DNA of 41,545 nucleotides from Oscillospiraceae bacterium (GTDB lineage: Bacteria > Bacillota > Clostridia > Oscillospirales > Acutalibacteraceae): NCBI GenBank assembly GCA_031256825.1, contig JAIRPV010000008.1:1-41545 (forward strand), given 5' to 3'. The position numbers were made by a program, and so were the translations under genes. Of this stretch, positions 7,646 to 15,862 are shown one piece after another. Positions within the stretch are counted from its first letter, which is position 1. Every line of letters starts with the position of its first letter. Below the pieces are notes generated by a model. It saw nothing but the letters and a program-made list of their open reading frames with translations. It had not been told where the DNA came from and did no database searches.

Positions 7646-9562
7646 CTATAGCTCTCCCAGGGCTTCGCCCTTCATCACGTTCAGGAATTGCTCGCCGCTG
7701 ATGGTTTCGAGCTTCAGCAGCACCTTTGCCACGCGCTCCAGCTGATCCATGTGCTCGGAGAGAATGGCTTTGCAGCGCGCGTAGCCGTTGTTGATGATCT
7801 TCCTGATCTCCTGATCGATCTGCCGGGCCATATCTTCGGAATAACTGCGCGTCTGGTTGAAATCGCGGCCCAGGAACACTTCGTCGTGGCTGGAAGCGTA
7901 GGCGATAGGCCCAAGCTCCGCGCTCATGCCGTAGCGGGTCACCATATCGCGCGCCAGCTTTGTTGCGCGTTCGATGTCGTTGGAAGCGCCCGTTGAAATG
8001 TCATCCAGAACCAGCGCTTCGGCCACGCGCCCGCCCAGCAGCGACACGATGTCTTCTTCCATGTCGGTTTTCGCAATGCTGTCTTTGTCTTCCGTGGGCA
8101 GATACATGGTGAACCCGCCCGCGAGCCCGCGGGAAATGATGCTGATCTGGTGCACGTCGTCCTGCGACTTCAGATAATAAGAGGTAACGGCGTGGCCCGC
8201 CTCATGATAGGCGGTCAGCTTCAGATCTTTCTCGGTCTTTTTGTGGGATTTTTTCTCGGTTCCCACAACGACCTTCAGCATCGCGTCTTCAATTTCCACG
8301 TGGGTGATGGCCTTTTTGCCGTTGCGCGCGGCCAGCAGCGCCGCTTCGTTGAGCAGATTTTCCAGATCGGCCCCGGTGAATCCGGCGGTGGTCCGCGCGA
8401 TGACCTTCAGGCTGACATCTGGCCCCAGCGGCTTATTCTTTGAATGCACCTTCAGGATTTCTTCGCGGCCGCGCACATCGGGCACCAGCACCGTCACCTG
8501 CCGATCGAACCGGCCGGGCCGCAGCAGCGCCGGATCGAGGATATCGGGCCGGTTGGTTGCGGCGATGATGATTACGCCTTCGTTGGTGCCAAAGCCGTCC
8601 ATTTCCACCAGCAACTGGTTCAGGGTTTGCTCGCGTTCGTCGTGGCCGCCGCCCATGCCCGCGCCCCGCTGGCGGCCAACAGCGTCGATCTCGTCGATGA
8701 ATACAATCGACGGCGCGTGTTTTTTGGCCTGGCCAAACATATCGCGCACGCGCGACGCGCCCACGCCAACATATAGCTCCACAAAATCGGAGCCGGAAAT
8801 GCTGAAGAACGGCACGTCGGCTTCGCCTGCCACAGCCCGCGCCAGCAGCGTTTTGCCGGTGCCGGGCGGGCCAACGAGCAAAACGCCCTTCGGGATCCGT
8901 GCCCCCAGGTCGCTGAAGCGCTGCGGGCTGCGCAAAAATTCCACAATTTCGCTCAGCTCATACTTTTCTTCGTCCGCCCCGGCAACGTCGGCAAAGGTGG
9001 TTTTGCGCCTGTCGTCTTTGCTCTGCTGCCGCAGCCGGGCTTTGCCGAACGTCATCGAGCGGTTGTTTTCGCTCATCAGGCTCTGATTCATGCGGCGCAT
9101 CATCATAATAACAAAACCCACAACCAGCGCGCCCATCAGCAGCATGGGGATCATCTCGATGAGCCAGCTGCCGCCCCCGCCTGTAACGGGGACGAAATTG
9201 ATGATCTTCGCGTGATCGTTGGCGTATTTCTTCCAGTTTGCGTTCAGCAGCGGATGAATGTCGGACCAAAAATTGTTGGGCGGCACGGTGTCCTTCACAG
9301 ACTTGTTCCGCTGATCTTCTTTTGGTTTAACAAAGCCGGTCGCCTTGTCCGGCTCCAGCTGATCCCACAGCCAGTATTGCAGCGCGCCCGTGCTGCCGTT
9401 ATAGGTGAGATAGCCGATCTCGTTGTTTTCGAACTGGTTGACCAGCTGCGCGTAAGTTAGCTGCTCTTTTTTGCTGCTCTGCACATAGTGCAGCGCCAGC
9501 CCAATCATGAGCACTGGCACCATCACATAGGCCAGAATCGTTAGAATTTTGCGTGTATTCAA
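7646..9562 (-). CDS. ftsH: ATP-dependent zinc metalloprotease FtsH
   Basis: 638 aa membrane-anchored AAA protease that degrades membrane and regulatory proteins. The N-terminal helix ([19 protein letters not shown]), an extracytoplasmic domain and a second helix near 160-185 precede the AAA module: Walker A GPPGTGKT at about 229, Walker [11 protein letters not shown], and the second region of homology [19 protein letters not shown]. The M41 protease has the zinc motif HEAGH at about 453 and the third ligand region [14 protein letters not shown]. The start is TTG at 9562 with AAAGGGG 6-7 nt upstream; no ATG alternative exists before the first helix. Gene order tilS-hpt-ftsH is conserved in Firmicutes, but here hpt and ftsH are separated by about 300 bp of repeats. 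Confidence 0.97.
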   Translation of the reverse strand: MNTRKILTILAYVMVPVLMIGLALHYVQSSKKEQLTYAQLVNQFENNEIGYLTYNGSTGALQYWLWDQLEPDKATGFVKPKEDQRNKSVKDTVPPNNFWSDIHPLLNANWKKYANDHAKIINFVPVTGGGGSWLIEMIPMLLMGALVVGFVIMMMRRMNQSLMSENNRSMTFGKARLRQQSKDDRRKTTFADVAGADEEKYELSEIVEFLRSPQRFSDLGARIPKGVLLVGPPGTGKTLLARAVAGEADVPFFSISGSDFVELYVGVGASRVRDMFGQAKKHAPSIVFIDEIDAVGRQRGAGMGGGHDEREQTLNQLLVEMDGFGTNEGVIIIAATNRPDILDPALLRPGRFDRQVTVLVPDVRGREEILKVHSKNKPLGPDVSLKVIARTTAGFTGADLENLLNEAALLAARNGKKAITHVEIEDAMLKVVVGTEKKSHKKTEKDLKLTAYHEAGHAVTSYYLKSQDDVHQISIISRGLAGGFTMYLPTEDKDSIAKTDMEEDIVSLLGGRVAEALVLDDISTGASNDIERATKLARDMVTRYGMSAELGPIAYASSHDEVFLGRDFNQTRSYSEDMARQIDQEIRKIINNGYARCKAILSEHMDQLERVAKVLLKLETISGEQFLNVMKGEALGEL

Positions 9563-9578
9563 AGCAGACCCCTTTCTT

Positions 9579-9838
9579 CAGGTGGCAGGATGCAGGAGGC
9601 AGGTGGCAGGGATGCCGTTCTGATCCCGTATATTTTGTGCGCGTTCCGCGCGGCTAAACAGGGGATAGGGACGCCGTTTTTCAGGTGGCAGGATGCAGGA
9701 GGCAGGTGGCAGGGATGCCGTTTTTCAGGAGGCAGGATGCAGGTGGCAGGGATGCCGTTCTGATCCCGTATATTTTGTGCGCGTTCCGCGCGGCTAAACT
9801 GATCCTGTATATTTTGTGCGCGTTGCGCGCGGCTAAAC
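9579..9838. repeat. Interleaved two-module repeat cluster between hpt and ftsH
   Basis: Module A (about 41 bp, G-rich, CAGGTGGCAGG...GGGATGCCGTT) occurs at 9579-9619, 9682-9722 and, shortened, 9726-9759. Module B (40 bp, CTGATCCCGTATATTTTG through GCGCGTTCCGCGC to GGCTAAAC) occurs at 9620-9659, 9760-9799 and 9799-9838; the last copy has a few changes. Module B contains a short GCGCG-TTC-CGCGC hairpin. The whole hpt-ftsH gap is this cluster; no gene or clear promoter is seen in it. Confidence 0.9.
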
Positions 9839-9867
9839 CAGATTCCAGCGGATTTCCCGGGATCGCA

Positions 9868-10395
9868 TTAAGTTCCCAGATCAAGAATGCCAACATATGG
9901 AAGGGAGCGGTAGCGCTGCGCGTAATCCAGCCCGTATCCGACAACGAACGCGTCGGGGATTTCGCGGCCCACATAGTCGGCTTCCAGCGGCGTCTGGCGG
10001 CGGCTGGGTTTGTCCAAAAAAGCGCACAGCTTCAGGCTTCTGGGCTTTTTTTCGCCAAGATACCGCAGCATGGCCGAAAGCGTTCTTCCGCTGTCGAGAA
10101 TGTCTTCCACCACCAGCACGTCGTATTGCTCCAGCGGCATGCTCAAATCCGTCAGAACCTCCAGTTCCCCCGGATGGCTCTGGTTGCGGTAGGATGACAC
10201 CCGCAGGAACTCGACTTCGCACGGAATGGTCAGCGCCCGGGCCAGGTCGGCCAGAAAAACATACGCGCCCTTGAGGATGCCGATGAGGATCAGCTGGCGG
10301 CCCTCGTAGTCGCGGCTGATGCGCGCGGCCAAACCCGTTACGATCGCTTCAATTTCCGCCTGACTGATGAGTACCTCGCGCACACGTTCGCCCAT
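9868..10395 (-). CDS. hpt: Hypoxanthine-guanine phosphoribosyltransferase
   Basis: 175 aa purine salvage enzyme that joins hypoxanthine or guanine to PRPP. The PRPP-binding motif VLVVEDILDSGRTL and the upstream LIGILKGAYVFLADLARAL are clear, and the C-terminal DFVVGYGLDYAQRYRSLPYVG form (here DAFVVGYGLDYAQRYRSLP) closes the active site. ATG 10395 is chosen because GGAGGGC lies 8 nt upstream; a longer reading to 10485 would run into tilS. The start follows the tilS stop by 2 bp, so the two are translationally linked. The 3' end borders the repeat cluster. Confidence 0.96.
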   Translation of the reverse strand: MGERVREVLISQAEIEAIVTGLAARISRDYEGRQLILIGILKGAYVFLADLARALTIPCEVEFLRVSSYRNQSHPGELEVLTDLSMPLEQYDVLVVEDILDSGRTLSAMLRYLGEKKPRSLKLCAFLDKPSRRQTPLEADYVGREIPDAFVVGYGLDYAQRYRSLPYVGILDLGT

Positions 10396-10397
10396 GC

Positions 10398-11900
10398 TCA
10401 GCCCTCCTGAATGATAATTCGCAGCGTCTTTTTTGTTTTGTCCGTTATCCGGCAGCGGTGCGCGCAGCCAAAGCCCTCGATCCAAACCACGCCCGCGTCG
10501 TCCCGCAGCACAACCGGCTGCCCGCGCTCTTCCGGCGGCACGCCGCGCTCCTGAAACAATTTTTTCAGCGGCTTCGTGCCCGCGCCGTTGACCATCCGCA
10601 TGCGATCGCCCGGCGCGCGCCGGCCAATGACAAGGCTACCCCTTATTGTATCACAATCCAGGCGATTTGCCAACCCCTGATTTGTAAAATTTTCATGTTG
10701 ATTCCAGTCGGCCCATTCCAGTTTCACCGAAATGTTCCGCGCCGGCGCAACGGCGCGCCGCGCGCCGGTTTGCCGCAGCGCCGCCATGCGCGCCTGCGTT
10801 GGCTCCCGCTTTGCCAGAACCAGTTGTTCCCTCAGCAGGCGGGTTTGCAGCGCTTCGGGCAATTCGCCCGCCGTGGGCTGCGCGTTGCGCGCCGCGGATT
10901 GCAGAAACGCTTCGTCCGCTTCCAGGGCGCGGAACATCCGCCGCATCACGCCATCGTTCAATTGCAGCGGCGGCAGCACCTCGCGGCGAATCTGGTTGCG
11001 CCGGAAGGATAAATCGAAGTTGCTGCTGTCGGTGCGGTAAGCAAGGCCGTGCGCCGCGCAGTATGCTTCCACCTGCGCGCGCGAGCACTCAATGAGCGGC
11101 CGAATAATGAGCGAGTTGGGCATTAAGGGATTAGGCGTTAAGGGATTAGGAGTTAGGGGATTAGGCGCTAAGGGATTAGGCGCTAAGGGATTAGGCGTTA
11201 AGGGATTAGGCGTTAGGGGATTAGACGTTAGGGGATTAGGAGTTAAGGGGTTAGACGTTAGGGGATTAGACGTTAGGGGATTAGGCGTTAGGGGATTAGA
11301 CGTTAGGGGATTAGGAGTTAGGGGATTAGGCGTTAAGGGATTAGGAGTTAAGGGAACGCGGGCGGGGTTCTGCGCGCTGTTGGCTGTCTCTCTCCCTGCC
11401 TCCTGTCTCCTGATTCCTGCCTCCTGTCTCCTGACCGCTGGGATCGAGAGCAGACCACGCAAAGCCGCGCCCCGGCGCATATTCAGCAGCATCGTTTCAA
11501 TCCGGTCGCTGAGCGTGTGCGCCAGCGCAATTCTGTCCGCCGGAATTTCGTTGAAAAATTCATAGCGGGCTGCGCGCCCCGCCTCTTCCAATCCCACATG
11601 CCGCTCCCGGGCCAGCGCCGCCGCGTCGATTCTTCGAACATGCAGCGGAACCTCCAACGCTTCGCACAGCGCAAGGCAAAAGGCTTCGTCTCCGTCGGAT
11701 TCCGCCCCGCGCAGCCCATGGTTCACATGCGCCGCCAGCAGCGTGAAGGGCAGCTCCCGCCGCAGACCGTGCAGCCAGTGCAGCAGCGCCACGGAATCCG
11801 CGCCGCCCGAAAGCCCGGCCAGCACAACGCAGCCGGGCGAAAGCATATCATACCGCCGCAGGGCTTCCCGCGCGCGCCGCTCCAACGAATCTTGTTCCAT
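10398..11900 (-). CDS. tilS: tRNA(Ile)-lysidine synthase with in-frame repeat insert
   Basis: 500 aa enzyme that attaches lysine to C34 of the AUA-decoding tRNA(Ile). The PP-loop motif SGGADS is at 31-36, followed by AAHVNHGLRG and a C-terminal substrate-binding domain. Between IPAVR and LIIRPLIECSR, parts that are normally a few residues apart, about 110 residues are inserted (about 154-263): a RRQEAG repeat, a linker, then sixteen LTPNP-type pentapeptides. The frame is kept and the flanking motifs are intact, so the enzyme may still work with a loop pushed out. ATG 11900 is chosen over 11918 because a perfect sigma-A promoter occupies the longer reading; this leaves almost no leader. Confidence 0.93.
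   Translation of the reverse strand: MEQDSLERRAREALRRYDMLSPGCVVLAGLSGGADSVALLHWLHGLRRELPFTLLAAHVNHGLRGAESDGDEAFCLALCEALEVPLHVRRIDAAALARERHVGLEEAGRAARYEFFNEIPADRIALAHTLSDRIETMLLNMRRGAALRGLLSIPAVRRQEAGIRRQEAGRETANSAQNPARVPLTPNPLTPNPLTPNPLTSNPLTPNPLTSNPLTSNPLTPNPLTSNPLTPNPLTPNPLAPNPLAPNPLTPNPLTPNPLMPNSLIIRPLIECSRAQVEAYCAAHGLAYRTDSSNFDLSFRRNQIRREVLPPLQLNDGVMRRMFRALEADEAFLQSAARNAQPTAGELPEALQTRLLREQLVLAKREPTQARMAALRQTGARRAVAPARNISVKLEWADWNQHENFTNQGLANRLDCDTIRGSLVIGRRAPGDRMRMVNGAGTKPLKKLFQERGVPPEERGQPVVLRDDAGVVWIEGFGCAHRCRITDKTKKTLRIIIQEG
11112..11351. repeat. 15-bp tandem array inside tilS (16 units)
   Basis: Sixteen units of 15 bp, consensus on the plus strand GGGATTAGGCGTTAA, span exactly 240 bp. 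Each unit codes on the minus strand for Leu-(Thr/Ser/Ala)-Pro-Asn-Pro; the unit nearest the 3' end of the gene is LMPNS. Third-position and Thr/Ser/Ala changes show the array is not brand new, yet no unit breaks the frame. Confidence 0.97.
11395..11433. repeat. CCTGCCTCCTG repeat module next to the tilS array
   Basis: Two copies of CCTGCCTCCTGTCTCCTG are separated by ATT. On the minus strand they code for RRQEAG-type repeats in TilS. The module has the same core (CAGGAGGCAGG) as the repeats at 7579-7645 and 9579-9759. Confidence 0.8.
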
Positions 11901-11906
11901 GAACCT

Positions 11907-11935
11907 ATTATATACCATGATAGAAAGAATGTCAA
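11907..11935 (-). promoter_or_regulatory. Perfect sigma-A promoter of the tilS operon
   Basis: TTGACA (11935-11930), a 17-bp spacer and TATAAT (11912-11907) match the consensus at all twelve positions. The predicted transcription start falls on or next to the tilS ATG at 11900, which implies a leaderless or nearly leaderless mRNA. Confidence 0.88.
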
Positions 11936-12007
11936 GACGGCAGGAAAGTTTGCCACGCGCAAGTCATAAAAAGAATGGCAAGACGGCAGGAAAGTTTGCT
12001 GCGCGCA
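11924..12007. repeat. 38-bp direct repeat between tilS and recA
   Basis: Copies at 11924-11961 and 11970-12007 (46-bp period) agree at 35 of 38 positions, core AAGACGGCAGGAAAGTTTG. The first copy holds the -35 element of tilS; in the second the same site is changed from TTGACA to TTGCCA. Confidence 0.9.
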
Positions 12008-12126
12008 GGCAGATTTTTGCGCTTGCGGCGCAGCTGTTTTTATGCGATTTGCGAATGAACGCGATAAAGCGGCAAAGCAAAACGCCCGGCTGCGCCGAAT
12101 CCGCGAAAGAAAAATCCAAAAACCTC

Positions 12127-12155
12127 TTGCCATTTTCCGCAAAACATAGTATAAT
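12127..12155 (+). promoter_or_regulatory. Sigma-A promoter of recA
   Basis: TTGCCA (12127-12132), a 17-bp spacer and TATAAT (12150-12155) stand 52 bp before the recA ATG. No GAAC-N4-GTTC type LexA box is visible near it. Confidence 0.85.
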
Positions 12156-12207
12156 AAAATTATCATGAAATGTCAATTATGTTAAGCAGGAAGCGGGGGT
12201 ACTCAAT

Positions 12208-13314
12208 ATGGCAGCACCAACCGGCAGCCAGGACAAGCGTAAGGCGATCGACACAGCCATGGCGCAGATTGAAAAATCCTACGGCAAAGGGGCCATCATG
12301 CGGCTGGGCGAAAACACCGGCATGCAGGTGGCCGCAATTTCCACAGGTTCGCTGGGGCTCGACGCCGCAACGGGCATCGGCGGTTTGCCGCGCGGGCGCA
12401 TTGTTGAAATTTACGGGCCGGAATCTTCCGGCAAAACCACGTTGGCGCTTCACGCGATTGCCCAGGCGCAAAAAGGCGGCGGCGAGGCCGCGTTCATTGA
12501 CGCGGAGCATGCGCTCGACCCGGTTTATGCCGCCAAGCTGGGCGTAGACATCGATTCGCTGCTCGTGGCCCAGCCCGATAACGGCGAACAGGCGCTCGAA
12601 ATTGCCGAGGCGCTGGTGCGTTCCGGCGCGCTGGATGTGGTGGTGGTCGACAGCGTGGCGGCGCTGGTGCCCCGGGCCGAAATTGAAGGCGAAATGGGCG
12701 ACAGCCATGTGGGGTTGCACGCGCGGCTGATGTCGCAGGCGCTGCGCAAGCTGGCCGGGGCAATCTCAAAATCCAACGCGATTTTGATTTTTATCAACCA
12801 GCTGCGCGAAAAAGTTGGCGTAATGTACGGCAACCCGGAGGTGACAACGGGCGGCCGCGCGCTGAAGTTTTACGCTTCCATGCGCCTGGATGTGCGCAAG
12901 ACCGAACAGCTCAAAGGCGCCGACGGCGAGTTCGTTGGCTCCCATACCCGGGTGAAGATTGTGAAAAATAAAGTGGCCCCGCCCTTTAAGATGGCGGAAT
13001 TTGACATACTTTACGGCAAGGGGATTTCCCGGGATGGGGAACTCCTCGACATGGCTGTGAAGCTGGAAATCATTAAAAAGAGCGGCGCCTGGTTCAGTTA
13101 TGGCGACATGCGCTGGCAGGGGCGCGATAATGTGCGCGATTATCTTGGCGCGCACCCGGAACTCATGGACGAAATCGCGGCTTTGGCGCAGGCCGCCGCC
13201 GCCCAAAAGCCCCTTCCCGTTGAACCCAAAGAGCCAAAGGGCAGGGCGAAGGCAAAGACCGCGCCGAAGGCGGCCGATTTGGATATCATTGTTGACGACG
13301 ACGAGGAGGTATGA
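12208..13314 (+). CDS. recA: Recombinase RecA
   Basis: 368 aa, the usual length. RecA forms ATP-dependent filaments on single-stranded DNA for homologous recombination and LexA cleavage. Walker [10 protein letters not shown] is at 70-78, Walker B is the [15 protein letters not shown] region, and loop 2 is [21 protein letters not shown]. The C-terminus is an Ala/Pro/Lys linker ending in the acidic tail DDDEEV, normal for RecA. ATG 12208 follows an AAGCGGGGG-type site about 10 nt upstream. It opens a plus-strand operon with a lipoprotein gene, recX and rimO. Confidence 0.98.
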   Translation: MAAPTGSQDKRKAIDTAMAQIEKSYGKGAIMRLGENTGMQVAAISTGSLGLDAATGIGGLPRGRIVEIYGPESSGKTTLALHAIAQAQKGGGEAAFIDAEHALDPVYAAKLGVDIDSLLVAQPDNGEQALEIAEALVRSGALDVVVVDSVAALVPRAEIEGEMGDSHVGLHARLMSQALRKLAGAISKSNAILIFINQLREKVGVMYGNPEVTTGGRALKFYASMRLDVRKTEQLKGADGEFVGSHTRVKIVKNKVAPPFKMAEFDILYGKGISRDGELLDMAVKLEIIKKSGAWFSYGDMRWQGRDNVRDYLGAHPELMDEIAALAQAAAAQKPLPVEPKEPKGRAKAKTAPKAADLDIIVDDDEEV

Positions 13315-13318
13315 CACA

Positions 13319-13828
13319 ATGAAGCGTTCCCTGAACATCACAGCCTGCTTGCTGGCGCTGCTGCTGTGCGCCGCCTGCGGCAGCGGCGGCAAAGACGAGC
13401 GTTCGATCCGGGATGCGGTGCACAACGTTGGCTCGGCCAACTTTCAGGTTTTGGAAGGGCAGCAAACCCCCGCCAGCGTGGAAGATATCATTCCCCCGCG
13501 GGAAGCCCTGGTGACGGCGCTGAAAGAAAAAGGCTACGACGTAAAGGAATATGGCATTGAGATCAAATCCCAGCCCGCCACATGGGTTTACGCCGAAAAA
13601 TACGAGGGGGAGATCAGGCGCCTGGTCGATATCACCTATTGCGAAACGGACGAACAGGCGCAGGAGAAATTTAAGCAATACTTTGCGCTGTATTATGCCG
13701 ACCCGCCCCGCTTTTATGTGTTGGCGCGCAACGAGTATTGGGTCTATTGCTTCAGCGACAAACTGGCCTTCCGCGACGCGGGCTTCACCAGCCTTGCCAA
13801 CAACGGCGAGCAATACATTTTGGAGTAA
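13319..13828 (+). CDS. Small predicted lipoprotein between recA and recX
   Basis: 169 aa. The N-terminus is a lipoprotein signal: KRSLNITACLLALLLCAAC, with the lipidated Cys most likely the one before GSGG. The mature part is mixed alpha/beta (about 145 aa), with no motif I recognise; it holds several aromatic residues near the end (FYVLARNEYWVYCFSD). The ATG has GAGGAGG 9 nt upstream, a site that lies within the last codons of recA. It sits 4 bp after recA and 8 bp before recX, splitting a pair that is usually adjacent or fused by readthrough. Function unknown. Confidence 0.85.
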   Translation: MKRSLNITACLLALLLCAACGSGGKDERSIRDAVHNVGSANFQVLEGQQTPASVEDIIPPREALVTALKEKGYDVKEYGIEIKSQPATWVYAEKYEGEIRRLVDITYCETDEQAQEKFKQYFALYYADPPRFYVLARNEYWVYCFSDKLAFRDAGFTSLANNGEQYILE

Positions 13829-13836
13829 AAAACGAT

Positions 13837-14319
13837 ATGCCGCAAGAACCCTACGAGGCCCTTTGGAACCGCGCGCTGTGGTATCTGGGCAGGCGCGCTT
13901 ATGGCACGCGGGAGCTGCGCGAAAAATTGCTGCGCCGCCCGCCGGAAAAACCCATCCCGGCGCAAGAGGATGTTGAGCGGGCGCTTGCCCGCCTGGCGGA
14001 GCTGGGGCTGCTCAACGACAGCGCGCGCGCGCGGCAGCTGGCCGAAGCTTGCGCCCGCAAAGGCTATGGCGCGCGCAGGCTCCAGATGGAACTGCGCCGG
14101 CTTGGGCTGGAAAACGAAGCGCCGCCGCCACCGCAAGACGAGACCGGGGCGATTGCGCGCTTGCTCGAAACAAAATATGCCGCCCGCCTGCGCGACGAAA
14201 AAGGCTGCCGGGCGGTCTTTCAGGCCTTGCTGCGCCGGGGGTTTCCGGCGGCGGATATCCGGCAGGCCATGCGCGACGCAGCGGAATGCCGGGAAGATAT
14301 GCTGGAGGAGAGTGAGTAA
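13837..14319 (+). CDS. recX: Regulatory protein RecX
   Basis: 160 aa modulator that binds RecA filaments and limits their extension. Pattern of three-helix repeats: ALWYLGRRAYGTRELREKLLRR, then LARLAELGLLNDSARARQLAE and GYGARRLQMELRRLGL, then AVFQALLRRGFPAADIRQAM. ATG 13837 begins just after the lipoprotein stop; its ribosome site (GGAG in the last codons of that gene) is about 11 nt away and modest, so translational coupling is likely. A longer frame back to 13738 only overlaps the lipoprotein gene. Next to recA, as expected. Confidence 0.88.
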   Translation: MPQEPYEALWNRALWYLGRRAYGTRELREKLLRRPPEKPIPAQEDVERALARLAELGLLNDSARARQLAEACARKGYGARRLQMELRRLGLENEAPPPPQDETGAIARLLETKYAARLRDEKGCRAVFQALLRRGFPAADIRQAMRDAAECREDMLEESE

Positions 14320-14320
14320 T

Positions 14321-15655
14321 ATGGCAACCAGAGTTGGGCTTTTGAGCCTTGGCTGCCCAAAAAATCAGGTGAACGCCGAGCGTATGCTGGCCGCGCTGCA
14401 AGAGGCCGGCATGGAGCTGACAGAAAATATTTATGCCGACGGAGCGGACGCGGTGATCGTCAACACCTGCGGGTTTATCGACGACGCCAAGCGCGAAGCG
14501 GTTGAATGCATACTGGAAATGGCGGAGCTAAAAGAAGAAGGCCTTGTGCGCCGCATCCTGGTGACAGGCTGCCTTGCCGAAAGCTACCGCGAGCAGATTA
14601 AGCGGGAAATTCCGGAAGTGGACGCCGTGCTGGGCCTGGGGGCGAACGAAGACATTGCCCATTATGTGTTCGAGGCGCTGGCCGGCGAGCAGAAGGAGAC
14701 ATGGCCCGAGCTGGGCTGCCTGCCGCTGGGCGGCCCGCGCCGTTTGCTCAGCCCCGCCCACTGGGCTTATCTGATGCTGGCCGACGGATGCGACAACCGC
14801 TGCGCCTATTGCAAAATTCCGGACATCCGCGGGCCGTTCCGCTCCCGGCCGGAAGAAGATATTCTGGAAGAAGCCCGGCAGCTGGCCGGGCGGGGCGTAA
14901 AAGAACTGGTGCTCATCGCGCAGGATACCACCCGCTACGGCCTGGATTTATACGGCGCGCGCACGCTGCCCGGGCTGCTGCGCAAACTCTGCCGGATCGA
15001 CGGCATCGCGTGGCTGCGCCTGCTCTATTGCTACCCGGACGAAGTGACCGACGAGCTGATACAGGTCATGGCCGAGGAGCCGAACATTGTGAAATACATC
15101 GATCTGCCGCTCCAGCACATCGACGACCGGATCCTCCGGGCGATGGGGAGAAGGGGCACGCAGGCGCAAATCCGGGAGCTGCTGCAAAAACTGCGCGGAC
15201 AAATCCCCGGGATCGCCATCCGCACCACCTTCCTCGTGGGCTTCCCCGGGGAAGACGAGCAGGCCTTCGAGGCCCTTTCGGCTTTTGTGGAAGAGCAGCG
15301 CTTTGAGCGCATGGGCGTGTTTGCTTTTTCGCCGCAGGAGGGCACCCCGGCGTATGGCATGCCCGGCCAGGTGGATCCCGAAGTTGCCAGCCGCCGCGCC
15401 GAGATCCTGAACCAGCAGCAGGCGGAGATTGCCGACCGGCTGAAAGCCGAAGCCGTGGGCGGCGTTTTGCCGGCCATCATTGAAGATTACGACGGCTACA
15501 CCGATAGCTATATGGGCCGCACCGCCCTGGATGCGCCGGAAATCGACGGCGGCATTATCCTGATTAGCCCGCGGGATCTTGAAAACGGGGATATTGTGAA
15601 CGTGCGCGTCGCGGGTGTCCGGGAGGATGACCTGCTGGGCAGGGTGCTGCCATAA
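14321..15655 (+). CDS. rimO: Ribosomal protein S12 methylthiotransferase RimO
   Basis: 444 aa radical SAM enzyme that adds a methylthio group to an Asp of ribosomal protein S12. The N-terminal UPF0004 domain holds the first cluster Cys residues (LGCPKNQVNAERM, VNTCGFIDDAKREA, VTGCLAESY). The radical SAM motif CDNRCAYCKIPDIRG, a CxxxCxxC, is at about 155-165. The C-terminal TRAM domain (YDGYTDSYMGRTALDAPEIDG) binds S12. The RimO rather than MiaB identity rests on CPKN and the C-terminal form. ATG 14321 follows the recX stop by one base; GGAGGAGAG lies upstream. Confidence 0.95.
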   Translation: MATRVGLLSLGCPKNQVNAERMLAALQEAGMELTENIYADGADAVIVNTCGFIDDAKREAVECILEMAELKEEGLVRRILVTGCLAESYREQIKREIPEVDAVLGLGANEDIAHYVFEALAGEQKETWPELGCLPLGGPRRLLSPAHWAYLMLADGCDNRCAYCKIPDIRGPFRSRPEEDILEEARQLAGRGVKELVLIAQDTTRYGLDLYGARTLPGLLRKLCRIDGIAWLRLLYCYPDEVTDELIQVMAEEPNIVKYIDLPLQHIDDRILRAMGRRGTQAQIRELLQKLRGQIPGIAIRTTFLVGFPGEDEQAFEALSAFVEEQRFERMGVFAFSPQEGTPAYGMPGQVDPEVASRRAEILNQQQAEIADRLKAEAVGGVLPAIIEDYDGYTDSYMGRTALDAPEIDGGIILISPRDLENGDIVNVRVAGVREDDLLGRVLP

Positions 15656-15693
15656 CGCCGCGATTGCTTGCCCGGCGCGCCAAAACCTTTTGC

Positions 15694-15722
15694 TTGCATT
15701 TTTCTGGCATTCATGCTATACT
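15694..15722 (+). promoter_or_regulatory. Sigma-A promoter of the topoisomerase A subunit gene
   Basis: TTGCAT (15694-15699), a 17-bp spacer and TATACT (15717-15722) lie in the 207-bp gap after rimO. The leader would be about 130 nt; I see no riboswitch in it. Confidence 0.7.
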
Positions 15723-15862
15723 GGGCAGGCGCGTGGATTTGGACATGCCGCCCGCGCGGCGCCACCGCTTCGCAACGATATAACGCGTCATGAAAGAGCA
15801 AGGCCATGGCGCAACGCGCTGAACGCCACCCCTATTACAATCGTAAGAGAGGCCACCCAATT

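Noticed and set aside
11112-11351. CRISPR array
   Set aside because: The 15-bp units follow one another without spacers, and the array is in frame with tilS.
12100-12207. LexA/SOS box at recA
   Set aside because: No GAAC-N4-GTTC or close match is seen around the promoter.
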